Source: Leptospira sp. WS92.C1 (GTDB taxonomy: Bacteria; Spirochaetota; Leptospiria; Leptospirales; Leptospiraceae). From it: DNA of 64,000 bases. Position 1 is the stretch's first letter. The number at the start of each line of letters is the position of its first letter. The position numbers were made by a program, and so were the translations under genes. The stretch is from the NCBI RefSeq assembly GCF_040833975.1, contig NZ_CP162130.1:3246001-3310000 (forward strand). Reading direction: 5' to 3'. Below the pieces are notes generated by a model. It did not search any database. It saw only the letters and a program-made list of their open reading frames with translations, and was not told the DNA's origin. This document shows positions 9,729-20,482 of the stretch, piece by piece.

Positions 9729-9981
9729 TCTTGATTCTCCCTGGATAAAACGCAACGTAGATTAAGATCCCAAAGTCAAGAGTCAAGGTGAATTGCTCGA
9801 GAATCTCATTTCTTTCAAAAAGTTCTTTGAATGAAACACGTCGCGTCTCGGATTTACAAATGACCAGTTCGTTTTCGCACTTGAATCCAGAACCCGGAAT
9901 TTTTTCATGGAAGCGGAATCGTTTTTGTTTTAGAAAAAATGGATTCTTTATTTTTCGTGTCACGCCGGAGGAAAGAAAACT

Positions 9982-10569
9982 ATGGAACCAGAGACTCTCT
10001 ACCGGGAAATCAAAGCCAGCCAAAACGGCCAGGACTGGCATCATAAAAACTGCTTCGGTTGCGGACCCGATAACGCCAAAGGGATTCATGCAAGTTTCCC
10101 CTTTCACGAAAATAGCGGTGAAGTTCGTTTTCCCTTTAAGATAGAAAAATCCTTCGAAGGAGCTCCCGGCTACGCACACGGAGGAGTGTTAGCAACTCTT
10201 TTGGATGAAGCACAGGGCGTTCTTTGTTTTCATCTTGGACACTTTGTAATGACGGATCAGCTTTATATGCGTTATCACAAAGCGGTTCCTCTCAACGAAG
10301 ACGTGGAAGTCCGTTGTTGGGTTACCATGGTGAGAAGAAGAAGACTTTATACAAAAGCAACCATTCACCTTTCCAAAACGGGGGAGCTTTTAGTTTCATC
10401 CAAAGCACGCTGGTATGATATGTCCGAAAGAACCATGAGAAGAATGTTTCAAGGAACCGCGTTTCCGCTCGATACCCTTTTACAAGTGCTCGAAGTAAAT
10501 CAGAAACGAGGTAAGGAAATTCGGAAACGTTTGAAACTTCAAAAGACGGATTTTTCCATTCAAGAATAA
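9982..10569 (+). CDS. PaaI-type hotdog thioesterase
   Basis: A 195-residue protein with a hotdog fold over residues 25-150. Signatures are CFGCGPDNAKG (residues 24-34), GYAHGGVLATLLDEAQG (the hotdog helix with the catalytic acidic residue) and a final beta region. Such proteins hydrolyse acyl-CoA or acyl-ACP thioesters in the cytoplasm. The C-terminal 45 residues are a basic tail not usual for the family. Another protein with the same Cys-x-x-Cys-Gly-Pro signature is encoded at 63152-63925. The gene converges with the SMR exporter. Confidence 0.85.
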   Translation: MEPETLYREIKASQNGQDWHHKNCFGCGPDNAKGIHASFPFHENSGEVRFPFKIEKSFEGAPGYAHGGVLATLLDEAQGVLCFHLGHFVMTDQLYMRYHKAVPLNEDVEVRCWVTMVRRRRLYTKATIHLSKTGELLVSSKARWYDMSERTMRRMFQGTAFPLDTLLQVLEVNQKRGKEIRKRLKLQKTDFSIQE

Positions 10570-10590
10570 ACCGCAGTTAGAATTCGACGT

Positions 10591-10911
10591 TTATTCTGTT
10601 ACAAGAAATTTGAGCCCCATTACGGATAAAATCAGAGTGGAAAGAAAAAACCCTCTCCAAAAATCCATCGGCTCTCCGTGCAATAAAATTCCGATTAAAA
10701 CGGTTCCCACTGCGCCAAGACCGGTCCAAATCGCGTATGCGGTTCCCATGGGAATCGTTTGAACCGCTTTGTTTAAAAAGGCAAGACCCAATACGGTGGA
10801 AATTAGAAATCCGACGGTCCAAACTGGTTTTGTAAAATTATCGGACAACTTTAAACAAGTAGTAAACCCGATTTCAAAACCGGATGCAATGATAAGATAT
10901 AACCAGGCCAT
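10591..10911 (-). CDS. sugE: SMR-family exporter, Gdx/SugE subtype
   Basis: A 106-residue, four-helix small multidrug resistance transporter. The essential proton/substrate-coupling glutamate is at residue 13 (SGFEIGF). The signature MGTAYAIWTGLGAVGT matches the SugE/Gdx branch rather than EmrE. Gdx proteins export guanidinium in exchange for protons. It works as an antiparallel homodimer, so a single gene suffices. No guanidine riboswitch motif was recognised upstream. It converges with the PaaI thioesterase at a 21-base gap. Confidence 0.88.
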   Translation of the reverse strand: MAWLYLIIASGFEIGFTTCLKLSDNFTKPVWTVGFLISTVLGLAFLNKAVQTIPMGTAYAIWTGLGAVGTVLIGILLHGEPMDFWRGFFLSTLILSVMGLKFLVTE

Positions 10912-11218
10912 GATTCCAATTTTTTTGAATAGAAGCAGAATTCAAGTCATTGTTTCAAAACGAAACCGTAATATTTTTCAGACCATTTTCAAAAATTACC
11001 CAGCTTAATCTATAAGGTTCGATCGTTTTTTAATTTTAAGTAAAAAATCTATGATAGAAGAATCGATCTCCTTCACCTTGCAATAAAGTAAAAATCGCTA
11101 TCACGCCGAAATAATCAAAATTTCTCATATCGTGAGATCGATCCACATCCAAAAGCGAGACCAAAAAAAGAGAAACGGATTTTAAAAAATAAACTCAGAA
11201 AATATAATATAACTATGT
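10912..11218. other. Intergenic region, nothing recognised
   Basis: About 300 AT-rich bases between the exporter start and the histidine kinase end. No gene, terminator or repeat was identified. Confidence 0.5.
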
Positions 11219-13348
<2,130 letters not shown>

Positions 13349-13466
13349 CAAACGCTCGCAAACGACGAACAGTATTGACGCCCCGCCTCGCAAACGTCGA
13401 TCTATTTTCTCGAAAATGGGACTCCCAAAAACGAATTCTTTAATAAATTCATTTCCCAATTTCCGA

Positions 13467-14201
13467 TTAAAAAAGTGTTCTGTCGATTTTATCCGGAAGA
13501 TGGGGAATTCCATTGATCGACACGGGCAGATACTTTCCGCGCACCCGACGAAATGTGCTCAAAGATGTGTTCCAGATCCAAGGCATCCAAGCAAACCCAT
13601 CTCCACTTTGACCAAGAAGAAGTTTTAACACCAAAGAAATCGGAGTACCCGATGTAAAAATGAAATTTTTTTCCGTTTCCGAAGGAGTAATTAAAACATT
13701 ACAAGAATGGAATATTCTTTTCTCAAAACTTTGATACGTTTCGATTCCTTCGAGAGTTTCTTTTCCCTCCCTCCAGAAATTCAGAATTTCCTCGGTCAAT
13801 TTGAAAAACAAGGCGGCTGATCGGATTCCCCCTTTCAAACGAACCTTTGCAAACTGATTGAGAATTTTTTCAAACTCGGGTTTTCGAGAAGCGAGAAGTT
13901 TAGAATAAGAACCCCAAAGTTCCGGTGCAAATTCGTTCCAACCGGCGTCTCGTTGTATCAAATTATCCGCGGTAAGTCGATCCCGATCTCCGATCACTGA
14001 AATGATTCCTTCGAGAAAGAATTCTCCGGTTTCCTTATGTCGGCGCATCGTGCCTGTAACGATCCGATCGGGAATTTCACCGTTAGTCGCCATGTATTTT
14101 CCCAACGCAAAAGCCTGTTTTTTTCCAAGCGGGGTCAACAGATCATAATCGGATCCTTGAGAGTTTGCCTGCCCGTGACGGACGAGATAGACGACTGACA
14201 T
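13467..14201 (-). CDS. Histidine phosphatase (phosphoglycerate-mutase-like)
   Basis: A 244-residue member of the histidine phosphatase superfamily. The catalytic RHG is at residues 8-10 (YLVRHGQANSQG). A second conserved region follows at TGTMRRHKETGEFF, with a late TSGTPISL segment. Substrates in the family range from sugar phosphates to lipid and nucleotide phosphates, so none is assigned. It starts seven bases after the DUF6285 gene stop, pointing to one transcription unit with the kinase and dehydrogenase upstream. That context makes a role on a phosphorylated acyl intermediate, or quality control of it, possible but unproven. Confidence 0.85.
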   Translation of the reverse strand: MSVVYLVRHGQANSQGSDYDLLTPLGKKQAFALGKYMATNGEIPDRIVTGTMRRHKETGEFFLEGIISVIGDRDRLTADNLIQRDAGWNEFAPELWGSYSKLLASRKPEFEKILNQFAKVRLKGGIRSAALFFKLTEEILNFWREGKETLEGIETYQSFEKRIFHSCNVLITPSETEKNFIFTSGTPISLVLKLLLGQSGDGFAWMPWIWNTSLSTFRRVRGKYLPVSINGIPHLPDKIDRTLF

Positions 14202-14208
14202 AAAATTT

Positions 14209-14601
14209 TTATTCCGTTGTAAATCGAGGATTGGTTACCTCTACCTTTTCCCTCACCGTTTCTTTGACGTGATTCCAGTATTCGGAATCTTCCAAGGATA
14301 GTTTTTCTTTTCGAATCCGATCCCTGAGTTCCAGATTCCAAGAACCCGCCAAGTTTCTTTTTTCGTTGAGAGTATTTGGAAATTTAGAATCTTTTTTGAG
14401 CAGTTTTGCGAGACGGGCCAATTCCTGATCCAGTAATTCCTCTCCGGAACGGATCTCTCTCGAAATCACTCCCAACATATTCCAACTTACTAATGTTTTA
14501 TAGGACAAAAGATCCTTGTCTTTGAACTGAGGAAGAACTTCCTTCATCAGAAAATCCTGAATTGCTTCGAGTAAATCAGTGGATGTCGGTTTATCCTGCA
14601 T
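14209..14601 (-). CDS. DUF6285 (LvaB-like) kinase partner
   Basis: A 130-residue all-helical cytoplasmic protein with the layout of the DUF6285 family: TDLLEAIQDFLMKEV near the N-terminus, SWNMLGVISREI mid-protein, then LEDSEYWNHVKETVREK. Family members sit next to APH-fold kinases. In the levulinate pathway the small protein LvaB is required with kinase LvaA; I believe it is of this type. Here the gene overlaps the kinase gene by 11 bases, indicating translational coupling. No catalytic residue is evident; a subunit or activator role for the kinase is the best inference. Confidence 0.75.
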   Translation of the reverse strand: MQDKPTSTDLLEAIQDFLMKEVLPQFKDKDLLSYKTLVSWNMLGVISREIRSGEELLDQELARLAKLLKKDSKFPNTLNEKRNLAGSWNLELRDRIRKEKLSLEDSEYWNHVKETVREKVEVTNPRFTTE

Positions 14602-15631
14602 TTTCTATGATCCTCATCGCTTCGTATTCCATCTCACAGGCGCGTCTTCCGATCGCCGCGAGTTCGATTCCCTTGTCTTTTCCGGAAAGATGTCTTTCCG
14701 CCTGACCGATACAACCGATCGCCCATCTCAGATTTCCCATGACTTCCCAATATGTCACCATCCCAGAATCCAGAGTCACACCGGACGCTTTTTCATACGC
14801 TTCGTAAAACTCGGAACGATCGGCGAAACCGCCCGCTTCCTTATTCAATTTTCCGAATCTCCAATCGCGCATACAAACCCATGTAAGATCTTCGTGACGG
14901 TCTCCCCAATGCGCAAACTCCCAATCGACGATCCCTTGAAGTCCCTCGGGTGTTACCATAAAATTTCCGGTTCTAAAATCTCCGTGGATCAATACCACTT
15001 TGTCCGAAGGTTTCGCTTTTTTTTCCAACCAATTGAGAATCAACTCCATCGCAGGATAGGCTTCCTGCATCCTTTCCAGCTCCAGACGTAAGGAACGAAC
15101 CGACCCGTTGGCGACAACCTTGTCCTGAGGATCCTGTCCCATCCATAAAGTGGCTTTTAATTTTTCATCCTTGCAGTCGCTCGGTTTTACGGAATGAATC
15201 TTTGCAAGATTGTCGGCCAGATCGACGGTAAGTTGTTTTCGAATTTTGTTAAGCGAAGGATCCTTTACGATGTATCTTCCGGTCGCTTTTCCAGCGATCT
15301 TCTGCATAAAATAAAACGGACTTCCGGTTACGGAACGATCCGTTTCCAGCCAGAAAGGTCGCGGAGTTTTTACTCCCGCCTGATACGCAAGATTGCAGAC
15401 TCCAAACTCGTCCTCTCGACTCAAAGAAGCAAGAAGCGCGGCTCCTTTATCCGTGCGAAATACGGTTTCATACGATCCTTTTTCCGGTCCGTCTAAAACT
15501 TTAAGCTCGGCCAAAAAATTTTCCTGACACGCCCCGCCGCTTAAGGAGACCATCGCGTTGATCGTTGTCTTTCCTTTTAGTCGATCGGTTAGATATCCTT
15601 CCAGAATATTCTTTAATTCGGTATCATTCAT
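14591..15631 (-). CDS. APH-fold kinase (ACAD10/11-type, LvaA-like)
   Basis: A 346-residue aminoglycoside-phosphotransferase-fold kinase. The Brenner motif is HGDFRTGN (catalytic D218, N223) and the metal-binding DFG equivalent is [10 protein letters not shown] (D236). These features match the kinase domain of ACAD10/11 and bacterial LvaA, which phosphorylate the 4-hydroxyl of hydroxyacyl-CoA, rather than antibiotic-modifying enzymes. It begins 22 bases after the acyl-CoA dehydrogenase gene and overlaps the DUF6285 gene. An antibiotic-resistance role is unlikely from context. The exact hydroxyacyl chain length is unknown. Confidence 0.85.
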   Translation of the reverse strand: MNDTELKNILEGYLTDRLKGKTTINAMVSLSGGACQENFLAELKVLDGPEKGSYETVFRTDKGAALLASLSREDEFGVCNLAYQAGVKTPRPFWLETDRSVTGSPFYFMQKIAGKATGRYIVKDPSLNKIRKQLTVDLADNLAKIHSVKPSDCKDEKLKATLWMGQDPQDKVVANGSVRSLRLELERMQEAYPAMELILNWLEKKAKPSDKVVLIHGDFRTGNFMVTPEGLQGIVDWEFAHWGDRHEDLTWVCMRDWRFGKLNKEAGGFADRSEFYEAYEKASGVTLDSGMVTYWEVMGNLRWAIGCIGQAERHLSGKDKGIELAAIGRRACEMEYEAMRIIENAG

Positions 15632-15653
15632 AAGTTTAGTATATTTTAATATT

Positions 15654-16829
15654 TCAAAAGTCGTGTTTTCCGCTGACGAGGTTTCTTCCGATCACCATTT
15701 TATGGACCTCGCTCGGTCCGTCCGCGATCCTCGCGGCTCTCGCGTCTCTATAAAACAATTCCAGCTTCATATCCCTGCCGTATCCGTGCGATCCGCAGAT
15801 CTGAATCGCGCGATCGATCACCTTACAAAGAGTTTCCGATACGCTCCATTTCGCCATGGAGATGATCTGTCTCGCATCTTCTCCCGCTTTTAACGTATGA
15901 GCGGCCTTTAAAGTCAGCATGTATCCCGATTCGATTTCGAGAGCGGACTCCGCAAACATCCATTGAATTCCCTGATGATCCGCGATTCTCTGACCAAAGA
16001 CTTCTCTTTTGAGTGCGTATTCTCTCGCGATCTCCATCGATCTTCTCGCGAGTCCGATCCATCGCATACAGTGTGTTAGACGGGCAGGACCCAGTCTTTC
16101 CTGGGACCACTTGAATCCCTCCCCCACTCTTCCCAGGATCGCCGATTCTGGAACCCTTACGTTTTCAAATTTCAATTCGCAATGCCCACCCGGACCGTGA
16201 GAGCCCATCACACCGATTTCTCTCACCATCTTGTAACCCGGTGTATTCGTCGGAACGAGGAACATTGTGGTTCTACGAAAAGAATCGGAGACCTTAGACA
16301 TCACGATCAAAAACGCTGCGCCGTTTGCTCCAGTACAATACCACTTGTCTCCGTTGATGATATAGTCGGTCCCGTCCTTGACCGCGTTAGTCGCAAGAGA
16401 CTGAGGATCCGAGCCCGCTCCGGGCGGGGGCTCCGTCATCGCAAACGCGGAACGGATTTTTCCTTGAGTCAGAGGATAATAATATTTTTCTTTTTGTTCT
16501 TTGTTGGCGGCTATATGAAGCAAATGCATGTTCCCTTCGTCAGGAGCGTCGCAGTTACAAAGATAAGGTGCGATCGGAGAACGTCCCAATTCGGAAAAGA
16601 TGATCGCGGTTCCCACCATGTCCAAACCGAGACCTCCTTCCGATTTAGGAAGGTGCGGGGTCCAAAGCCCGAGTTCTTTTACTTTCTTTCTGAGTTCCTC
16701 GGTGATTTTTTCCGGCATTCTCCCGCGATCGTAATCGTAGTAGGCTTCGGCGGGAATCGCATACGTTTCCACAAAGTCCCGGATTCTTTTTTTTATATCT
16801 TCTACTTCTTTTGGTATCGTAAAATCCAC
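15654..16829 (-). CDS. Acyl-CoA dehydrogenase, ACAD10/11 (LvaC-like) subtype
   Basis: A 391-residue flavoprotein with the complete ACAD fold: N-terminal helical domain, beta domain ([15 protein letters not shown], residues 128-142) and C-terminal helical domain. The block [13 protein letters not shown] (245-257) and IADGPSEVH (368-376) match the ACAD10/11 group. At the usual catalytic glutamate position (IYEG in medium-chain enzymes) it has D370. Enzymes of this group act on 4-phosphoryloxy-acyl-CoA, removing phosphate and leading to 3-hydroxyacyl-CoA. It is first in a tight run with kinase and DUF6285 genes, and an ArsR gene lies 78 bases upstream. Confidence 0.88.
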   Translation of the reverse strand: MDFTIPKEVEDIKKRIRDFVETYAIPAEAYYDYDRGRMPEKITEELRKKVKELGLWTPHLPKSEGGLGLDMVGTAIIFSELGRSPIAPYLCNCDAPDEGNMHLLHIAANKEQKEKYYYPLTQGKIRSAFAMTEPPPGAGSDPQSLATNAVKDGTDYIINGDKWYCTGANGAAFLIVMSKVSDSFRRTTMFLVPTNTPGYKMVREIGVMGSHGPGGHCELKFENVRVPESAILGRVGEGFKWSQERLGPARLTHCMRWIGLARRSMEIAREYALKREVFGQRIADHQGIQWMFAESALEIESGYMLTLKAAHTLKAGEDARQIISMAKWSVSETLCKVIDRAIQICGSHGYGRDMKLELFYRDARAARIADGPSEVHKMVIGRNLVSGKHDF

Positions 16830-16907
16830 TTTTTCTCCTTTGCAATGCAGCCCCGTATCGCTTCTATATATTTACATGTTCACACACATCGACATAACGC
16901 AAAATTT

Positions 16908-17207
16908 TCAGGATTCTAAAAATTTTACAACCTCTTTTAGCGTATGAACGATCAAACTTTTATCCACAGAGTAATAGATCTCCTTCCCTTCCCTTCTCGA
17001 GCTTACGAGATTCAACAACTTCATCTTGTTTAAATGATGAGAGATCGTGGTCCTGGAAATATCGAATTCTTTCGCGATATCCCCGGCTCTTACTTCCCGA
17101 TGACAGGATAAAATTTTTGCAATCTTGAGTTTTACTGGATCCGAAATCGCCGACATAAGCTGGAGAGTCGGTTCGGTTTCGAAGGGGAATTTCTTTTTCT
17201 TTTTCAT
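16908..17207 (-). CDS. ArsR-family regulator
   Basis: A 99-residue winged-helix repressor. The helix-turn-helix is around residues 42-65 ([18 protein letters not shown]), then the wing ([14 protein letters not shown]). No metal-binding cysteine pair is visible, so it probably senses something other than a metal, or acts through a partner. It lies between the lactonase-like gene (39 bases upstream) and the acyl-CoA dehydrogenase (78 bases downstream), all in one direction. It is the obvious candidate to control the cluster. Confidence 0.88.
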   Translation of the reverse strand: MKKKKKFPFETEPTLQLMSAISDPVKLKIAKILSCHREVRAGDIAKEFDISRTTISHHLNKMKLLNLVSSRREGKEIYYSVDKSLIVHTLKEVVKFLES

Positions 17208-17246
17208 TCTTATAAACTTGTTTTTGTTTCTTCGATTCCTAAAACA

Positions 17247-18320
17247 TCAAGGATTCAATTTGTATTTTCCGATCCGATCATTATAAAAACTTCCCAGATA
17301 TAAAAATCCGTTTTTATACTTCACAGAAGTGATCGCTTTCAGATGTTCTCCCGAAGTCTCCTGAAAACTACGGAGCGGCATTCCATTCTCATCCAAAAGA
17401 AGAACAAAACCGTAAGGTCGCGCTTTTGGCCAAAGAAACTTTGGTAGTTTTGCGACAAACGATTTTAATACAGGATGTGGGTGCAAAAGTTTATCCAGCA
17501 AAGAATTCCGAACCGTAAACAGAGCCAGATAAAACGTTCCATTGCCATCCGTGGAAATATTATCCGGAAATCCCGGAAGATTTTCTATAAAAAAATCGCT
17601 TTTTCCAGCCTCTGGTCCCTTGAGCCAATATCTGCGAATTCGATATCGATATGTTTCATTGACCAATACAAAATCTTCGTTTTGAGAAAGCGCAACTCCA
17701 TTCGCAAAGTATAATTCTTTTAACAAAACTTCCGTTTTACCGGTGGAAGGATCGTATTTTAAAAGCCTTCCGTGCGGACGCGCTTCCATCAGATCGTAAA
17801 GATAGTCCTGACTTCCGTATTTATCCGAGGCATCGGAAAAATAAATCACTCCGTCCTTGGAGATGTCCAAGTCGTCCGTAAATCGAAACGGAACAGCATC
17901 CATCTCCGTACTCAATACTTTAATCTCTCCTTTGGTTCCGATCTCCAAAAGTCCCTTGTCCGCATCCGCTAAAATCAATCTTCCATCCGAAAGAAGTTTA
18001 CTTCCCAAAGGTCTTCCTAAAGTGGCCGCGTGCGCTTTGATATTACCGTCAGGCGAGATATGAATCACCTTTCCATTCTGACAAGACGCGTAAATATTTC
18101 CTGCGTCGTCCACTTCCATATCCTCTGGTCCTTGTAATTTTCCCAAACCGATGAGTTCGGATTCCAAGAGAAAATCATTAGGGGCATACGCTCCTTCCAT
18201 CGGCGGAGGTTCCGGAGGAATGTATGCAAGCGGATCAATCGGAGAAGGCTTTAAAATAAAGATGACGATTCCGAGAATCAGTAGAGTTGAAACAACGGCA
18301 AGAATCCGATTTCGGTTCAT
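17247..18320 (-). CDS. APMAP-like SMP-30/strictosidine-synthase-type lactonase or arylesterase
   Basis: 357 residues from the ATG of MNRNRI, preceded by GGAGG. Residues 5-24 are a signal anchor; the rest is a six-bladed propeller exposed to the periplasm. Putative metal-site residues are present: Glu in GPEDMEVD, Asn in FANGVALS, and Asp in LPGFPDNIS. Resemblance to animal APMAP extends to the C-terminal blades (YLGSFYNDRIGKY). Relatives hydrolyse lactones and aryl esters. Its position ahead of an ArsR and a 4-hydroxy-acid-type kinase/dehydrogenase set suggests gamma-lactone opening; this is inference. Confidence 0.8.
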   Translation of the reverse strand: MNRNRILAVVSTLLILGIVIFILKPSPIDPLAYIPPEPPPMEGAYAPNDFLLESELIGLGKLQGPEDMEVDDAGNIYASCQNGKVIHISPDGNIKAHAATLGRPLGSKLLSDGRLILADADKGLLEIGTKGEIKVLSTEMDAVPFRFTDDLDISKDGVIYFSDASDKYGSQDYLYDLMEARPHGRLLKYDPSTGKTEVLLKELYFANGVALSQNEDFVLVNETYRYRIRRYWLKGPEAGKSDFFIENLPGFPDNISTDGNGTFYLALFTVRNSLLDKLLHPHPVLKSFVAKLPKFLWPKARPYGFVLLLDENGMPLRSFQETSGEHLKAITSVKYKNGFLYLGSFYNDRIGKYKLNP

Positions 18321-18659
18321 GCAGCCTCCGTAAATCATATAAGAACGCCCAAAAAAATAGTGGAGGTTCGAGGGGAGTCAACAGGAATTTCCGATACAAT
18401 CAAAAAGGGAAAAATCGAACAAGGGATTTTTAGTTGATTCCGGTTCCTCTTCCGCCAAGCTGGTGACATATCAAGTGTCGTCTTTCAGAGGATCTGAAAG
18501 AAACGATATATTGAGTTGCCGTTCTTCGTCAAACGTTGAACCCAAGCGAAAAAATCGTTTTTACGAAACAAAGATACACTCTTTATCAAAGTCTTCAGGG
18601 CTCGTGTCTTGAGTATCTTGAAAAAGAGTCAAGGGTAAGCTAAAACAAGGCGTCTAACT
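18321..18659. other. Divergent intergenic region
   Basis: Lies between the lactonase-like gene (minus) and the cNMP-sensor operon (plus). It contains the perfect palindrome at 18481-18501. No gene was recognised. Confidence 0.5.
18481..18501. promoter_or_regulatory. Perfect 9-bp inverted repeat
   Basis: TCTTTCAGA, GGA, TCTGAAAGA: a perfect 9-bp stem with a three-base centre, about 160 bases upstream of both divergent genes. It could be a regulator operator or an RNA hairpin; no T-run follows. Confidence 0.5.
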
Positions 18660-19292
18660 ATGAAAATATCCGAATCCATGGTCCACAAACTGGGCATTGA
18701 CTTTAAGGAATCCGAAGTCATTTTTGAAGAAAACCAGGCGGCAGAAATGATGTATCTGATCGTCAAAGGAAGAGTCGGGATTCATAAAAAAGTTAAGGAG
18801 GCCTATAAACTCCTCGTAGAACTCAAAGAAGGCGATATGTTCGGCGAAATGGCGTTGATCGATAAAACCCCGCGAAGCGCAAGAGCGGTGGCTAAAACGA
18901 ATGTCTCTTTGATCGCGATCAACGAAAGCGCGTTTTTTAATCTCATTCAAACCAATCCAGGTTTTTCCATGAAGGTGGTAAAAATTCTATCTTCCAGACT
19001 GAGAGAGACCAACAAAACGATCGCGGCACTTTTAAAAGCGGATAAAAAGAATTTAGTAACATCGGCACTCATTACATTCTCTCAATCCAACGGAACCAAA
19101 GACGGAAATCATCATAGAATCCATCTCAATCATTTTATCAAATGGGCGATCCTTAGAGTGGGCTTGGAGCATCAAGACTTGGTGACGGCGATCACTCTAT
19201 TAGTAAAAGATAAAATGGTGGAGCAACCCAAGGAAGATCCATCGACTCTGATCATCCGCGACTCTCTATTTAAATACACGGTGGATGCTTGA
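18660..19292 (+). CDS. Cyclic-nucleotide-binding Crp-like protein
   Basis: A 210-residue protein. Residues about 15-125 form a cNMP-binding beta barrel ([41 protein letters not shown]), including the phosphate-binding-cassette-like segment with the conserved Arg after TP. The remainder (about 140-205) is helical and could be a degenerate winged helix. The classic Crp recognition helix is not obvious, so transcription-factor activity is uncertain. The TGA stop overlaps the TTG start of the acyltransferase gene, so the two are translationally coupled. Confidence 0.82.
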   Translation: MKISESMVHKLGIDFKESEVIFEENQAAEMMYLIVKGRVGIHKKVKEAYKLLVELKEGDMFGEMALIDKTPRSARAVAKTNVSLIAINESAFFNLIQTNPGFSMKVVKILSSRLRETNKTIAALLKADKKNLVTSALITFSQSNGTKDGNHHRIHLNHFIKWAILRVGLEHQDLVTAITLLVKDKMVEQPKEDPSTLIIRDSLFKYTVDA

Positions 19293-20470
19293 GCTCTCGG
19301 CAGTTTGTAGTAAAAAAAGAAAGTAATCAAAAGAGACTCTCTTACTTAGACAACCTTCGTTCTTTTGCTCTCTTATTGGGTCTTGTGTTTCATGTTGCGA
19401 TCGTATACGCCGCGGAAATCAAATACCCTCTTAGAAACGAACAAAAATCGGAGATCTTTGACGTGTTTGGAGAATGGGTCCATATCTTTCGGATGCCTTT
19501 GTTCTTTTTTCTTTCGGGATATTTTACGGAAATCATCTTTCGCGCCAAATCCCTAAAAGATTTTTTAAGAATGAGAATTTTTAGAATTTTCATTCCTACG
19601 GTTGTGGGAATCCTGTTGTTCGCGCCGATGCAATCGTATGTATCTCTTTTGCAAGCGGGAGAAACCGTATCCTATTTAGATTTCTATTTTAGAATTTTCT
19701 TAAACGGAAATATTCGACCTTCCCATCTTTGGTTTTTATACTTTCTTATTCTATTCACCGTATTACACATTCTCATTCGCAAACTCACGCTGCCATTATC
19801 CGCTCTTTTAAAAAAAGAACCCAGTGAAAAAAGTTTTGTTCAAGAATGGAAAACAATCACTGTTTTTGCGTTCATCAGCTTTACCGGAACTTGTCTGATC
19901 AATCTGTTTTTTATGAAAGACGATTCCTGGTACGCGATCGAACCGGTGAACTTCGTTTACAATTATACTTTTTTTCTCTGCGGAAGCCTTCTTGTATCGA
20001 AGGAGATTCTCATCTTAGAACCCCAATCCGATCGTTTTTGGATTTGGGGAACCTTAGCTCTGCTTTGCTTTTGGGGATTTTACGAAATCAGCAGAATCGA
20101 TCCGTTCTGGTCTTACTTTGGATACACCGGAACCTGGAGAAGAGTTCTTCATATTTTTTTAAAATGTACAGCAGGCTGGCTGATGATTCGTCTTTTGATC
20201 GGAGTCTTTCAGAAATTTTTCGATTTCAAAAACGCCAAGACCGAATATATGAGAACCGGAAGTTTGCCGATCTATCTTATCCATCATCCGATCTCCTTAC
20301 TTTCCGGCTACTTGGTAGTTCATACTTCTTTTGGAATTACAACTAAATTTTTACTCCATCTTTTCCTTGTATTCGTTTTTACATTAGTAATTTATCATTT
20401 TATCATACGTCCTTCCCGTTGGATCAATTTGATCCTCGGAAATCAAACCCAACCTAAAAAGAATCCCTAA
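19289..20470 (+). CDS. Acyltransferase 3 family membrane protein
   Basis: A 393-residue protein with about ten transmembrane helices, starting at a TTG that shares bases with the previous stop (TTGA) and has GGTGG upstream. The acyltransferase-3 signature is [17 protein letters not shown], with the essential His in the first helix, followed by [12 protein letters not shown] and the RIFRIFIPT segment. These enzymes move acetyl or succinyl groups onto extracytoplasmic glycans; the MdoC/OpgC branch is the closest by eye. The acceptor is unknown. Middle gene of a three-gene operon. Confidence 0.85.
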   Translation: MSSRQFVVKKESNQKRLSYLDNLRSFALLLGLVFHVAIVYAAEIKYPLRNEQKSEIFDVFGEWVHIFRMPLFFFLSGYFTEIIFRAKSLKDFLRMRIFRIFIPTVVGILLFAPMQSYVSLLQAGETVSYLDFYFRIFLNGNIRPSHLWFLYFLILFTVLHILIRKLTLPLSALLKKEPSEKSFVQEWKTITVFAFISFTGTCLINLFFMKDDSWYAIEPVNFVYNYTFFLCGSLLVSKEILILEPQSDRFWIWGTLALLCFWGFYEISRIDPFWSYFGYTGTWRRVLHIFLKCTAGWLMIRLLIGVFQKFFDFKNAKTEYMRTGSLPIYLIHHPISLLSGYLVVHTSFGITTKFLLHLFLVFVFTLVIYHFIIRPSRWINLILGNQTQPKKNP

Positions 20471-20482
20471 AGGAAGTGTCCC

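Noticed and set aside
9496..10179. 227-codon minus-strand frame covering part of the alcohol dehydrogenase region and the thioesterase start
   Set aside because: Out of frame with two well-supported genes and no recognisable domain; its sequence is low-complexity translation of the opposite frames.
15654..16829. Reading the kinase neighbour as an aminoglycoside-resistance gene
   Set aside because: Its motifs and its overlap with DUF6285 and ACAD10/11-type genes fit hydroxyacyl-CoA phosphorylation better.
16182..16919. 245-codon plus-strand frame
   Set aside because: Antisense to the acyl-CoA dehydrogenase; no domain and skewed composition.
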